Position numbers and translations under genes: made by a program. Positions 1 to 8,454 of a DNA stretch of 64,000 nucleotides are shown piece by piece. The DNA lies in assembly GCA_963798275.1 (NCBI GenBank), contig CAWCTB010000046.1, positions 117,108 to 181,107 of the forward strand, in the 5' to 3' direction. The notes under the pieces are model-generated. The model made no database searches, was not told the origin of the DNA, and worked only from the letters and a program-made list of their open reading frames with translations. The stretch comes from CAWCTB01 sp963798275. GTDB taxonomy: Bacteria; Acidobacteriota; Terriglobia; Terriglobales; Acidobacteriaceae. Positions within the stretch are counted from its first letter, which is position 1. Each line of letters starts with the position of its first letter.

Positions 1-952
1 GCACCGCTTTCTCGATCTTCTGCGCCTCAGCGTTCAGGCCCAGGTGCGCCAGCATCATCGCGCCAGTCAGGATCGCGCCCATCGGGTTCGCCATGTTCTT
101 GCCGGCGATCGGCGGCGCCGACCCGTGTACCGGCTCGAACATCGACGTCCGCCCAGGATGGATATTGCCGCTGGCCGCCATGCCCAGTCCGCCCTGCAGC
201 GCGGCAGCTAGGTCGGTAAGGATGTCGCCAAACATGTTGTTGGTCACGATGACGTCGAGCGAGCGCGGCTCGCGCACCATCTGCAGGCAGAGCGCGTCCA
301 CATACATATGCTGTGTCTGGATGTCGGGATATTCCTTCGCGACTTCTTTGAAGACCCGCTGCCACAGGCCGCCCGCATACGTCATCACGTTCGATTTGTC
401 CGACATCATGACCCGCTTGCGCCCGTTCTCCCGTGCGTAGGCGAAGGCAAAGCGGATGACGCGCTCGACCCCCTTGCGGGTATTGATGTCCTCCTGCGTG
501 GCAATCTCCTCGGGCGTGCCGAACTTGAAGTTGCCGCCTATCCCGGCGTAGACGCCTTCGGTGTTCTCGCGAATCACCGTGAAGTTGACGTCGTCGGGCG
601 TGGCGTCCTTCAGCGGGCATAGCGATGCATCCAGCAGGCGCACCGGCCTGACATTGGCATAGAGGTCCATCTGAAAACGCATGCCCAGCAGGATTTCCTT
701 GGCGTGAATGTTGGTGGGCACCCGCGGATCGCCGAGCGCGCCCACGAAGATCGCATCGAAGTCGCGCGCCAGCATCGCGAAGCCGTCTGGCGGAACGGTG
801 GTACCGTCGACGAGGTAACGGTCGGCGCCCCAATCGAAGCTGGTGAACTCGACCGCCGCGCCCGACGCGCGGATCACGTCAAGAGCGTTGGGAACTACTT
901 CCTTGCCGATACCGTCTCCCGGCACCACCGCAATGCGTTTGTTCTTGGCCAC
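1..952 (-). CDS. Isopropylmalate/isocitrate dehydrogenase family protein (3' end outside window)
   Basis: Read leftward from a GTG at 952, an open frame of about 317 residues runs off the window edge. It opens with VPGDGIGKEVVP, has VIRENTEGVYAG in the middle, then SDKSNVM, the metal-site run NNMFGDILTD and the nucleotide-binding stretch HGSAPPIAGKNMANP. These are marks of the NAD(P)-dependent beta-decarboxylating dehydrogenases, which oxidise a 2-hydroxyacid such as 3-isopropylmalate or isocitrate and release CO2 in the cytoplasm. The ENTEG substrate loop is more like isocitrate or tartrate enzymes than textbook LeuB, so I leave the substrate open, although acidobacterial homologues are often called LeuB. 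It is transcribed away from the ygfZ-like gene. The 124-base gap between them holds a TATAAT at 1059-1064 facing right. No frameshift is visible. Confidence 0.85.
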   Translation of the reverse strand, partial: MAKNKRIAVVPGDGIGKEVVPNALDVIRASGAAVEFTSFDWGADRYLVDGTTVPPDGFAMLARDFDAIFVGALGDPRVPTNIHAKEILLGMRFQMDLYANVRPVRLLDASLCPLKDATPDDVNFTVIRENTEGVYAGIGGNFKFGTPEEIATQEDINTRKGVERVIRFAFAYARENGRKRVMMSDKSNVMTYAGGLWQRVFKEVAKEYPDIQTQHMYVDALCLQMVREPRSLDVIVTNNMFGDILTDLAAALQGGLGMAASGNIHPGRTSMFEPVHGSAPPIAGKNMANPMGAILTGAMMLAHLGLNAEAQKIEKAV

Positions 953-1076
953 GGGGATTGACAATAACGAAATCGGCGGACAACTAGCAACTTGCAATTA
1001 GTGACCAGTTACCAGCGACCGGCTACTTCCTCCCCCGGCAGTATCCATCGTTCCTCGATATAATCAAAGGTTCCGT

Positions 1077-2133
1077 ATGGCTGTCACTACATTCCAAGAG
1101 AAGCTCGCCTCCGCTGGAGCCCGCCTGGGAAGTTATCGCGGCGCCGAAACGGCAGCCTCGTTTGGCGACCCTGCCGCCGAGTTCCGCTGGCTGCTCGAAG
1201 CTTCTGCCGTGTACGACATGGGCTGGCAGGCCAAGCTGGTGCTCAGCGGCGAAGACCGCGTGCGCTGGCTGAACGGCATGGTCACCAACAACATCCGCGA
1301 CCTGGCGTTGAACCACGGAGTGTACAGCTTCGTGCTCAATCCGCAGGGCCGCAACCTCGGAGACCTGGTCGCCTACAATCGCGGCGACTATCTGCTGGTC
1401 ACCACCGATCGCGAGCAGGCGCCTAAACTGGCCGAGTTGTTCGCGCGCTACATCATTATGGACGACGTCGAAGTCGGCGACATCAGCGAGAAGCTGGCCG
1501 CTATCGGAGTGGCCGGGCCGAAAACGCCGGAACTTTTGCGCGCCATCGGAATCGACATTTCCAGTCTGCAGCCGGGCGAGGTTACCGATCTCACTTGGCG
1601 CGACATCGGTATCTCTGTCGCCCGCAGCCCGCTGCCGCAGATGGACGGCTGCGAGATCTGGTTCGCTTCCGAACATGCCGACAAGGTATGGGACTGCGCT
1701 GGTTGCCGCGGGAGCCGCTCCGGCCGGAAGCGAGGCGCTGGAACTGTTTCGTCTCGCCCGCGGTGTTCCGCGCTACGGGGTCGATCTGCGCGAACGCGAT
1801 CTGCCGCAGGAGACGGGCCAGCAGCACGCCCTCAACTTCGCCAAGGGGTGCTACGTTGGCCAGGAGATCGTCGAGCGCATTCACGCCCGCGGCAACGTGC
1901 ATCGCGCATTCGTTGGTTTCGAAGTTGACGGCGATGTGCCGGAGCCCGGAACCAAGGTCCGCGCTGCCGACAAAGAGGTGGGGGAGATTACCAGCGCCGC
2001 CCGTGTGCCATTTCCCGGCGGAGACCGGACCTTGGCGTTGGGCTACCTCCGCCGCGAGGTCGCCGACCCGGGGACCGAGGTAACGATTGGCGAGCAGAGC
2101 GCAACGGTGCGTGCATTGCCGTTTACGAAATAA
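1077..2133 (+). CDS. ygfZ: YgfZ/GcvT-like folate-binding protein (one apparent frameshift)
   Basis: The frame from ATG 1077 matches the aminomethyltransferase-like YgfZ family, folate-binding proteins that help maintain iron-sulfur enzymes. The N-terminal half has VYDMGWQAKLVLSGEDRVRW and NGMVTNNIRD. The family signature KGCYVGQEIVERIHARG is present but lies in another frame (1675-2133). The two halves join near 1690: dropping one base in gggactgcgctgg gives ...KVWDALVAAGAAP..., a smooth protein of about 351 residues, normal for the family. The span is 1057 bases, one over a multiple of three. I infer one extra base, either a sequence error or a recent mutation. A TATAAT at 1059-1064 lies very close to the start and may be the -10 box of a short-leader transcript. 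Confidence 0.85.
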
Positions 2134-2205
2134 GAAGCCAAAAGCGAAAAACGAAAAGCCAAAGGCCAAGAGCCAAGAGCCAAGAGCGAAAAGCGAGCAG
2201 CGATT
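2134..2205 (+). repeat. Purine-rich degenerate short tandem repeat
   Basis: The gap between the YgfZ-like stop and the DUF1844 start is almost wholly built from variants of gccaaRagc and gcgaaaa units, for example gccaagagccaagagcc. It has no coding content on either strand. It reads as simple-sequence expansion; I see no hairpin in it. Confidence 0.6.
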
Positions 2206-2208
2206 CCT

Positions 2209-2850
2209 ATGCCCGATAAAGAGAAAAAGCCCGAATTTGTAGTCACTGACCGCCGCCTGTTCAGCACGGACGGCGAGTTGCGCCGCGACGTGGTCGAAGC
2301 CGAGGAGCGCCGGGAAGAGCACGAGCAGGAAAAGCGTGAGGCAGCTCATCGCGTGAACGAAGAACGCGCCGCGCAGCGCGAACCCGCTTCCACCATCGTC
2401 AGCACCGAGCCTCCACCTCCGCCGGAGGAGGTTCCGGACGCGCCCTCTGCCGACGAGCAACAGGCCTCGGCCGACGCTTACCAGCAGTCCACGCGCGAGA
2501 TCGATGCCGAGATCAAGCGCGAGCTCGGCAAGCAGGGGCAGGCCCACCGCGCCAAGGACTTCGAGATGAACTTCGAGAAGTTCGCCGCGTCGCTCTACAT
2601 GAGTGCGCTGATGCAGCTCGGCCTCGCTGCTCCCCAGGGCGGCCAGCCGCAGGTCGATCTGATGGGGGCCCGGCAGACCATCGACATCCTCGGCATCCTG
2701 CAGGAGAAGACCAAGGGCAACCTCACGCCGGCGGAGCAGAACATGCTGCAGAACGTTCTGTACGAACTGCGCATGGCGTACCTGGAAGTCACCAACCTCA
2801 TCGCGCATCCGCCCGAGGGCGGGGCGTCCGGGCAGCCCGCTAAGCGATGA
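2209..2850 (+). CDS. DUF1844 domain protein
   Basis: A 213-residue soluble protein. Residues 1-110 are charged and low in complexity (Glu/Arg/Ala/Pro-rich, including a PPPPPEEVP-like run) and probably disordered or coiled. The C-terminal part from about residue 120 (NFEKFAASLYMSALMQLGL, DLMGARQTIDILGILQEKT, NMLQNVLYELRMAYLEV) matches the short DUF1844 domain, which is common in Acidobacteria and Deltaproteobacteria and has no established function. Its stop overlaps the start of the downstream metallo-hydrolase (ATGA at 2847-2850), so the two are probably translated together. The start is ATG 2209, and only weak Shine-Dalgarno-like bases precede it. Confidence 0.85.
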   Translation: MPDKEKKPEFVVTDRRLFSTDGELRRDVVEAEERREEHEQEKREAAHRVNEERAAQREPASTIVSTEPPPPPEEVPDAPSADEQQASADAYQQSTREIDAEIKRELGKQGQAHRAKDFEMNFEKFAASLYMSALMQLGLAAPQGGQPQVDLMGARQTIDILGILQEKTKGNLTPAEQNMLQNVLYELRMAYLEVTNLIAHPPEGGASGQPAKR

Positions 2851-3626
2851 AGGCTACGCTCACGGTGCTGGGCAGCGGTACCTCCATGGGGGTGCCCACC
2901 ATTGGATGCAACTGCCGTGTGTGCACCTCGACCGATCCTCATGACCGGCGCACCCGTCCCTCCATCATGGTGCAGTGGGACGGCCACACCGTGCTCATCG
3001 ATACCACACCCGACTTCCGTGAGCAGGCCATTCGCGAAGGCATTCGCAAGATCGATGCGGTCCTGTACACCCATGGCCACGCCGATCACATTCTAGGGCT
3101 CGACGACGTCCGCCCCCTCAGCTTTCCGCGCGTGACCGGCGGTGGCAAGATCCCACTCTTTGCCAGTCAAGACACTACGCGGGTGCTGCAGAGCGTCTTC
3201 CGCTACATCTTCGAGGCCGATTATAAATACGGTGGACTGGCGCAGGTCGAGTTGCGTGGCGTGAATGGTCCCATCCCTCTGTTTGGCGCCTGCTTTGTCC
3301 CGTTGTCCGTGATTCACGGTGACGCTCCCATCGAAGCCTACCGCTTCGGCTCGGCCGCCTATCTCACCGATTTCAGCGAGGTGCCTGAGGACACCATGGC
3401 TCAGCTTCAGGACCTCGACATCCTGTTTCTTGATGCGCTGCGGCATCACCCCCATCCCACGCACTCGACGGTCGAGAACTCGCTACAGATCGTGGAAAAG
3501 CTCAAGCCCAGGCGCACGTACTTCACCCACATCTCGCATGATCTGCCGCACCACGAGACTAATGCCTCGCTGCCCGGCAACGTGCGGCTGGCCCATGACG
3601 GGCTGAAACTCGAATTCGAACTGTAA
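2847..3626 (+). CDS. MBL-fold metallo-hydrolase, PhnP-like
   Basis: A 259-residue metallo-beta-lactamase-fold protein. It starts with the PhnP-type LGSGTSMGVPTIGCNCRVC (the two Cys can bind an extra structural zinc) and carries the metal motif THGHADHILGLDD near residue 75. Further ligands are visible as VIHGD, YLTDFSEV and the late HIS-HDLPHHE region. PhnP relatives are cyclic-phosphate phosphodiesterases, and others in this group act on nucleotide or cofactor phosphodiesters; the substrate here is unknown. It overlaps the DUF1844 gene by four bases and is followed 15 bases later by ribF, which suggests a ygfZ-DUF1844-MBL-ribF transcription unit. Confidence 0.88.
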   Translation: MKATLTVLGSGTSMGVPTIGCNCRVCTSTDPHDRRTRPSIMVQWDGHTVLIDTTPDFREQAIREGIRKIDAVLYTHGHADHILGLDDVRPLSFPRVTGGGKIPLFASQDTTRVLQSVFRYIFEADYKYGGLAQVELRGVNGPIPLFGACFVPLSVIHGDAPIEAYRFGSAAYLTDFSEVPEDTMAQLQDLDILFLDALRHHPHPTHSTVENSLQIVEKLKPRRTYFTHISHDLPHHETNASLPGNVRLAHDGLKLEFEL

Positions 3627-3641
3627 GGATCGCGACAGACG

Positions 3642-4592
3642 ATGCAGGTATTCCGCAGCCTCGATGAAGTTCCCGCGCAACTCGGTCCCACCGTGGTCAG
3701 TGTCGGCAATTTCGACGGAGTACATCTCGCCCATCACGCGGTGGTGCAGCACATGGTCGAACGCGCGCACGCCATCGCAGGCAAGGCGGTTGCCGTCACC
3801 TTCGAGCCGCATCCGCTGCGCATTCTGCGTCCCGACTCAGCTGCAAAACTGCTTACGCCACTGTCCATTAAGTTGCAGCTGCTGGAAAAGACCGGCGTGG
3901 ACGCCGTGCTGGTTCTGCCGTTCACCCGCGACCTGTCGCTGATGTCGGCGCACGACTTCGCCCGCATCGTATTGGCCAACACGCTGCACGCCAGGGAAGT
4001 GCACGAAGGCTACAACTTCCACTTCGGCCACAAGGCGCAGGGCAATGTGAACACGCTCGACGACTTCGGCAAGGAGATGGGGTTTGGCGTCAAGATCTAC
4101 GACGAGCAGCTTCTGCGCGGTCACCATGTCTCCAGCAGCGAAATCCGCAAACTCATCGCCGAAGGCAAGGTCGGCAAGGCGCGTGCCTTGCTGGGCCGGC
4201 CTTTCAGCATCGTCGCCAATCCCGGTCGCGGTCGCGGCTACGGACACAAGTACACCGTGCCCACGGTCAACCTCGCTCGCTACGATGAACTTGTTCCCGG
4301 CAATGGCGTCTATATCACGCGCATTCTGATTAACGGCGAATGTTTCGATTCGGTGACCAACGTCGGGGTGCGCCCCACTTTCGGCCCAGACTCGTTCGCC
4401 ATCGAGAGCCATCTCCTGAACTTCCATCCCATTGAGCTGCTGGCCCAGACCGAAGTTGAGTTGTTCTTCCTCAAGCGCCTGCGTGACGAGCGCAAGTTCG
4501 AGTCCGTCGAAGCCCTGCGCGAGCAGATCGCCAAAGACGTGCACAGGGCCAGAAGGTATTTCCGGCTGCTGAAGGACAATGAGCAACGATAA
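3642..4592 (+). CDS. ribF: Bifunctional riboflavin kinase/FAD synthetase
   Basis: A 316-residue cytoplasmic enzyme that makes FMN from riboflavin and ATP and then FAD from FMN. The N-terminal adenylyltransferase domain shows SVGNFDGVHLAHHAVV (nucleotide-binding loop), TFEPHPLRILRP and the SSSEIRKLIAEG motif. The C-terminal kinase domain shows the RGRGYGHKYTVPTVNL metal/ATP site, VTNVGVRPTFG and IESHLLNF. Length and domain order are standard. It is the last gene of the rightward unit that begins at 1077. A structured repeat element lies immediately downstream (4611-4742), between ribF and the converging two-component genes. Confidence 0.95.
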   Translation: MQVFRSLDEVPAQLGPTVVSVGNFDGVHLAHHAVVQHMVERAHAIAGKAVAVTFEPHPLRILRPDSAAKLLTPLSIKLQLLEKTGVDAVLVLPFTRDLSLMSAHDFARIVLANTLHAREVHEGYNFHFGHKAQGNVNTLDDFGKEMGFGVKIYDEQLLRGHHVSSSEIRKLIAEGKVGKARALLGRPFSIVANPGRGRGYGHKYTVPTVNLARYDELVPGNGVYITRILINGECFDSVTNVGVRPTFGPDSFAIESHLLNFHPIELLAQTEVELFFLKRLRDERKFESVEALREQIAKDVHRARRYFRLLKDNEQR

Positions 4593-4610
4593 AGGTGTGA
4601 CGGTTGCTAC

Positions 4611-4742
4611 AGCAGTTTCAGAGAAGGTGTAGACCGAGGTCCCTCAGGGGCTAAAGCCCGAGTTCGCCACTCTGGCTTACGGCACGGCTGAAGCCGTGCC
4701 CTTTCAAGACGGGGCGTGGTCTACACCAACTATGAAACCGCT
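4611..4742. repeat. Nested inverted-repeat element, copy 1
   Basis: Outer arms: agcagtttca (4611-4620) against tgaaaccgct (4733-4742), 9 of 10 pairs, then ggtgtagacc (4626-4635) against ggtctacacc (4718-4727), perfect. Inside sit two small palindromes: gggct-aa-agccc (4648-4659) and ggcacggct-ga-agccgtgcc (4681-4700). A second copy with the same layout but different stem sequences is at 9500-9607. It lies between two converging genes, so it could act as a bidirectional terminator, an RNA-stability element or a REP/MITE-like mobile repeat. No transposase is near. Confidence 0.8.
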
Positions 4743-4838
4743 CTAAGACCCCAGATCGTCCGGAGAGGGCACTGCATTATCCATTGATGAAGCAAGCTGC
4801 GAACTCCAGTAGTTTTTGCGGCTTGCTCGGCCCCGGGC

Positions 4839-5609
4839 CTACGAACTGGCCTGCGGGTTCGGCAGGAACCGATAGCCCACACCGCGGACCGTCAACAGGT
4901 GCTTCGGCTTCGACGGATCTTTCTCGATATACCGCCGCAAGCGCACAATAAAGTTGTCGATTGCCCGCGTGTCGGTGTCTTCGCGCAGTCCCCACACTTC
5001 TTCCAGAATCTGTTTCCGCGAGACGATCTTGTCATGGTTGGCGATCAGGTGGCGCAGCAGGTCAGCTTCCATTAACGTCAGGCGATAAGTCTTCTCGCCC
5101 ACGCGCAGCTCGAGCTTTCCGAAATCGACTTCCTTGTCGGCAAAGGTGTAGACGTCAAACTCGCGTGGCGAAGCGCCGGCTTGACTCTCCGCCACCCGCG
5201 TCTCGACCGGAGGATTGGTCGCGAGCGCCTGTCCCCATTCGCGGCGGCGCAGCAGGCTGCGAATGCGCGCCAGCAGGATCGCCAGGTCGAACGGCTTCGG
5301 CAGGTAGTCATCGGCGCCCGATGCGAATCCCTTCAGCACATCTTCCGGGCGATTGCGCGCCGTCAGCATCAGCAGCGGGACATAGTGATTTTCCTTTCGC
5401 AGTTCGGCTGCCACCGCGAATCCGTCCTTCCCCGGCAACATCACGTCGAGCACCAGCAAGTCGAACTCGCTCCGCTGCTTCAGCAAAAGGTCGAGCGCCG
5501 TCTCGCCGTCGCCCGCTAGTTCTGTCTCGTATCCTTCCGCCTCCAAGTTAAACTTGAGGCCGCGTGCCAGATGCACTTCGTCTTCCACCACCAGGATTCG
5601 GCCGCTCAT
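4839..5609 (-). CDS. OmpR/PhoB-family response regulator
   Basis: A 256-residue two-component regulator. The receiver domain (about 1-120) has the acidic pair at residues 10-11 (VVEDE), the phosphate-accepting Asp55 in LLVLDVMLPG, and the conserved Lys in LPKPFD. The linker is followed by a winged-helix DNA-binding domain with KTYRLTLMEADLLRHL and a recognition region ending in TVRGVGYRFLPN. Phosphorylation by the partner kinase should change DNA binding. The kinase gene lies just upstream on the same strand and overlaps it by four bases (ATGA at 5606-5609), so the two are co-translated. The regulon is not visible here. Confidence 0.95.
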   Translation of the reverse strand: MSGRILVVEDEVHLARGLKFNLEAEGYETELAGDGETALDLLLKQRSEFDLLVLDVMLPGKDGFAVAAELRKENHYVPLLMLTARNRPEDVLKGFASGADDYLPKPFDLAILLARIRSLLRRREWGQALATNPPVETRVAESQAGASPREFDVYTFADKEVDFGKLELRVGEKTYRLTLMEADLLRHLIANHDKIVSRKQILEEVWGLREDTDTRAIDNFIVRLRRYIEKDPSKPKHLLTVRGVGYRFLPNPQASS

Positions 5610-6514
5610 GGCATGTGCCTCGGCAACTCGATGGTAACCGTGGTTCCTTTGCCAAGACCCTCGCTTTCGGCGAACGCCTTGCCGTCATGGCGCTGTGCAA
5701 TGGAGCCCACGATGAACAATCCCAGGCCGGTGCCTTTGATCTGCTGCGACCCCAGCGCCGCCACCCGGTAGAAGCGCTTAAAGATGCGCTTGAGTTCTCC
5801 CCGCGCAATGCCCTGGCCCTTGTCTTGCACTTTGATTTGCACTCGCCTGAGATCGGGCGTCACCACCTCTACCCGGATCTGCGGACTCCCGCCGGAATAC
5901 TTCACCGCGTTGTCGATCACGTTGGAGATGGCGGTAAATAACTCCTCCCGATCGCCCGAGACAACAAGCCGCTCCGTTGGTTCGTGGTCGAGTTCCCAGG
6001 CGAGCGCCTCCGGCGAAAGATGATGCCGCGACCGCGCCAACTCGACGGTGTCCTGTACCAGCGGGCCGACTTCGACATCGGCCCGGTTCAGTACCGCGTT
6101 TTTCTGCGTGACGCGGGCCGCGCGCAGCACCTGATCCACGGTGCCCATCAGCCGCTTCGTATCATCCAGCATCACCTGGTAAAATTCGCGCCGCTGCTCT
6201 TCGTCCACCGGACGCCGCTGCAGCGTCTCCAGGTACAGGCGAATCGAGGTGATCGGCGTCTTCAGTTCATGGGTGACCGCGTTCAGAAAGCTGTCCTGCT
6301 GTTCATTCCGCCGCACCTCGCGCACCAGGAAGATCGTGTTCAGCGTGACTCCGGCGATGATGAACAGGAAGAACAGGATGCCGATGATGAGCGGCACCAC
6401 CTCGCGCCAGTTAAGGATGATCCAACTGATGTTGAGCACCATCGCCACCGCGGCGATGAGCGCACCAAGCGTGATGAAAAACGCGATGGTCTTATTGCGG
6501 CTGGTAATGCGCAT
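5606..6514 (-). CDS. Membrane sensor histidine kinase
   Basis: A 302-residue HisKA-type kinase. Two membrane helices lie near residues 9-32 and 40-64 with only a short loop between them, so the sensing part is membrane-embedded or cytoplasmic rather than a large periplasmic domain. The H-box NAVTHELKTPITSIRLYLE carries the phosphorylated His82. The catalytic ATPase domain follows with N-box VIDNAVKYSGG, G1 KDKGQG-type VQDKGQGIARGE, F-box RFYRV and G2 GTGLGLFIV. It overlaps the response regulator gene by four bases. The family is clear, the signal is not. Confidence 0.94.
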   Translation of the reverse strand: MRITSRNKTIAFFITLGALIAAVAMVLNISWIILNWREVVPLIIGILFFLFIIAGVTLNTIFLVREVRRNEQQDSFLNAVTHELKTPITSIRLYLETLQRRPVDEEQRREFYQVMLDDTKRLMGTVDQVLRAARVTQKNAVLNRADVEVGPLVQDTVELARSRHHLSPEALAWELDHEPTERLVVSGDREELFTAISNVIDNAVKYSGGSPQIRVEVVTPDLRRVQIKVQDKGQGIARGELKRIFKRFYRVAALGSQQIKGTGLGLFIVGSIAQRHDGKAFAESEGLGKGTTVTIELPRHMP

Positions 6515-6933
6515 GGGCTACGAAAACGAGGATAGCACCGGAGGGGAAAGGGAGGCTCTCGGTGTCACAGAGTGTGTGTGACTGGATGGTCCTTCAACAC
6601 GCACGGCGTTCGGACTCGACGCCCCCAGGATAGGCCGCTGCGGCCATTCGTTTCTGGCGATCGCGCGGTTAGATCTTGAACGGGCATTTTGATACAGACT
6701 TCCGAGACGCGGGAGCCCTTGACTCTAGGGCCTCCGCAAAACGTCTCAAAACTTACCCTTTGTGCAACAGCGAACGGCAGCTTCCTCAAAAGGCATCCGG
6801 CGGTTCCCAGCCAAAAGCGGACCTCGGGTTATTGGTTACACTGACAATGCGGCGCGCAGATCGTGTCCAACCTCACTTCTGCGGAACGTCGGCTCAAGCT
6901 ATTCTGAAGAACCTGGGGTGGAGATTTTGTACC
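6515..6933. other. Non-coding gap between kinase gene and DHFR-like gene
   Basis: About 420 bases with no convincing gene on either strand. The in-frame extension of the downstream gene to 6676 is not protein-like. The only structure seen is a short motif at 6741-6761 that reappears at 7585-7607, on the other side of the DHFR-like gene. The promoters of the two divergent genes should be here. Confidence 0.5.
6741..6761 (+). repeat. Short direct repeat, left copy
   Basis: acgtctcaaaacttaccctt and the following t resemble acgttgcaaaacctaccc at 7585 onwards (shared pattern acgTnnCAAAACnTACCC). Both lie outside the DHFR-like gene, in the same direction. This may be decayed flanking sequence of an inserted segment. 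Confidence 0.35.
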
Positions 6934-7464
6934 ATGGCAAAGCTCGTCTATGGAATGAACCAGTCCTTGGATGGCTACGTCGACCATCTGGAATTTAGGC
7001 CAAGCCCGGCGCTCTTTCGTCACTTCATAGAGCAAGTGCGCGACCTGACGGGCAGTGTGTACGGTCGCCGCATGTACGAGGTAATGCGTTATTGGGACGA
7101 AGACCATGCGGACTGGGGCGCGGAGGAACACGACTTCGCGGCGGCGTGGCGGAGCCAGCCGAAGTGGGTTGTGTCGCGCTCGTTGAAGTCGGTCGGACCC
7201 AACGCCACACTTGTCGAGGATGACATCGAGGCGGTGATACATGGGCTGAAGGCTCAGCTCGTTGGGGAGATTGAAGTTGCCGGACCAGACTTGGCAGGAA
7301 GCCTAACCGACCTTGGTCTTATTGATGAGTATCGACTCTACCTCCACCCCGTCGTGCTTGGTCGCGGCAAGCCATTCTTCGCCGGCCCCCGGCCGCCGCT
7401 CCGCCTTGTGACCAGCGATCTAATTGGCGAGGACGTGATTAGGTTGACGTACGTTCCCGCTTAA
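6934..7464 (+). CDS. Dihydrofolate-reductase-like (RibD C-terminal type) reductase
   Basis: A 176-residue protein of the DHFR/RibD-C fold, a group of small NAD(P)H-dependent reductases with mostly unknown substrates. It starts AKLVYGMNQSLDGYVD (substrate-binding first strand) and has SVYGRRMYEVMRYW, the nucleotide-binding EIEVAGPDLAGSL, and the typical C-terminal run DEYRLYLHPVVLGRGKPFF. I chose ATG 6934 because the family begins just there and a ggtggag lies 11 bases before it; the frame is open further upstream but is not protein-like there. It stands alone. A similar short motif flanks it on both sides, hinting that it may be part of an inserted cassette. Confidence 0.85.
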   Translation: MAKLVYGMNQSLDGYVDHLEFRPSPALFRHFIEQVRDLTGSVYGRRMYEVMRYWDEDHADWGAEEHDFAAAWRSQPKWVVSRSLKSVGPNATLVEDDIEAVIHGLKAQLVGEIEVAGPDLAGSLTDLGLIDEYRLYLHPVVLGRGKPFFAGPRPPLRLVTSDLIGEDVIRLTYVPA

Positions 7465-7648
7465 TCGCGCGACTCGCCCGACGGACTGCGCCGACGCGTC
7501 AGGTCCGCTTTGGGTCACGTCCAGGCATTCCAGCTTGCGCGCCAATCTTCCCCGAAAGCGGTCGCACAAAGGAACCCTTTCGGGACGTTGCAAAACCTAC
7601 CCCTTTTGAAACACTGGCGCGTTCGTCCGCGACTAAGGTCTCCCGGTA
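7465..7648. other. Non-coding gap with right copy of short direct repeat (7585-7607)
   Basis: No gene is seen. acgttgcaaaacctaccc at 7585-7602 matches the copy at 6741 in 15 of 18 positions. The gap separates the end of the DHFR-like gene from the end of the converging nucleotidyltransferase gene. Confidence 0.4.
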
Positions 7649-8144
7649 TCAGTTCCGGGGACGTTTCTTATTGATTCCTGTCCCAGCGTGGCTCTGGGCC
7701 GCCTTGCGAAGCGCGGCAACGTCGGCAATATCTTGTGGTCTTCCCGCTGCAAGCTTTGCCGCTATTAAATCCTCGCGGGAAATGAAGAATGCCGTGAGTC
7801 CGCTTGCGGGATCGATTACGGTTTCAACCCGGGGTTGCCATGCCTGGTCAAAATCGACACCGCCAATCTCCGGGAGATGTCCACCATGACCGGCACCCGG
7901 CCCATGCGGAAAACTTTGCCCGCTCGATGAAATCGGCGGCGGTCAATCCTTCCAGCGATGCACCGAACTTTGCCAGGGCGGCGTACACCGCCTTGCCGTT
8001 GTCGGCGTCCGGCTTGATCAGCAGGTCAATATCCTTGGTGGCGCGGGGCTGCGCGTGAAACGAGACGGCATACCCGCCCACGATCAGGTATTTAACTCTC
8101 TGGTCGTTGAAGATGGACAAGAGTTCTTTGAAGTCGTCGAACAT
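7649..8144 (-). pseudogene. Nucleotidyltransferase-like protein (DUF6036 type), two frameshifts
   Basis: From ATG 8144 the minus frame gives FDDFKELLSIFN, then the nucleotidyltransferase core GGYAVSFHAQPRATKDIDLL, where the D-x-D metal pair is DID. After about residue 75 the frame breaks twice, near 7905 and near 7880. The rest continues as PEIGGVDFDQAWQPRVET, then SREDLIAAKLAAGRPQD and a stop at 7649-7651. The full protein would be about 165 residues, like small stand-alone nucleotidyltransferases that often pair with a short partner in toxin-antitoxin-like loci. Its start lies inside the end of the upstream small gene. Unlike other breaks in the window, both shifts are most simply repaired by adding a base, so true decay is possible. 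Confidence 0.65.
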
Positions 8145-8292
8145 CCGGGGGCAGTCCCTTCATCTGGTAAGCCGCAAGGGTCATCTCCGCGACCGCGTCC
8201 ATGCGTTCCTGGGCGGTGAGATCTTGCCAGTCTCGATACTCATCAGCCTTCATCTCATCGAAGCTGGTGTACGTGCGGATGGTCTTGTCCAT
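8092..8292 (-). CDS. Small conserved protein paired with nucleotidyltransferase
   Basis: A 66-residue acidic protein beginning DKTIRTYTSFDEMKADEYRD and ending near LVHLQRPES. I recall this TSFDEMKADEYR pattern as recurring next to small nucleotidyltransferase genes in Acidobacteria, but it has no named function. I chose ATG 8292 over an upstream ATG because the similarity begins there. Its last 53 bases overlap the start of the nucleotidyltransferase gene, so the two must be translated as a unit. An antitoxin-like or accessory role is only a guess. Confidence 0.55.
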   Translation of the reverse strand: MDKTIRTYTSFDEMKADEYRDWQDLTAQERMDAVAEMTLAAYQMKGLPPDVRRLQRTLVHLQRPES

Positions 8293-8454
8293 GGCTTCCT
8301 TGTAGCACAGCCCCGCCATTAGCGGCAAACCCCTTCAGAGGCGGAAGGTTAACGTGTTGGCCCCTTGAGTCGAGACACCGAACAGGCCAGTCTTCCGCCA
8401 AACCAAAAAGGCGACGCTCGGAGCGCCGCCTCTGGGGAAGAAACTTTAACCAGC

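Noticed and set aside
1591..2808. A 405-residue open frame on the minus strand over YgfZ and DUF1844
   Set aside because: Its composition is that of an antisense shadow (VL/AR-rich, no family motif), and the plus-strand genes are clearly real.
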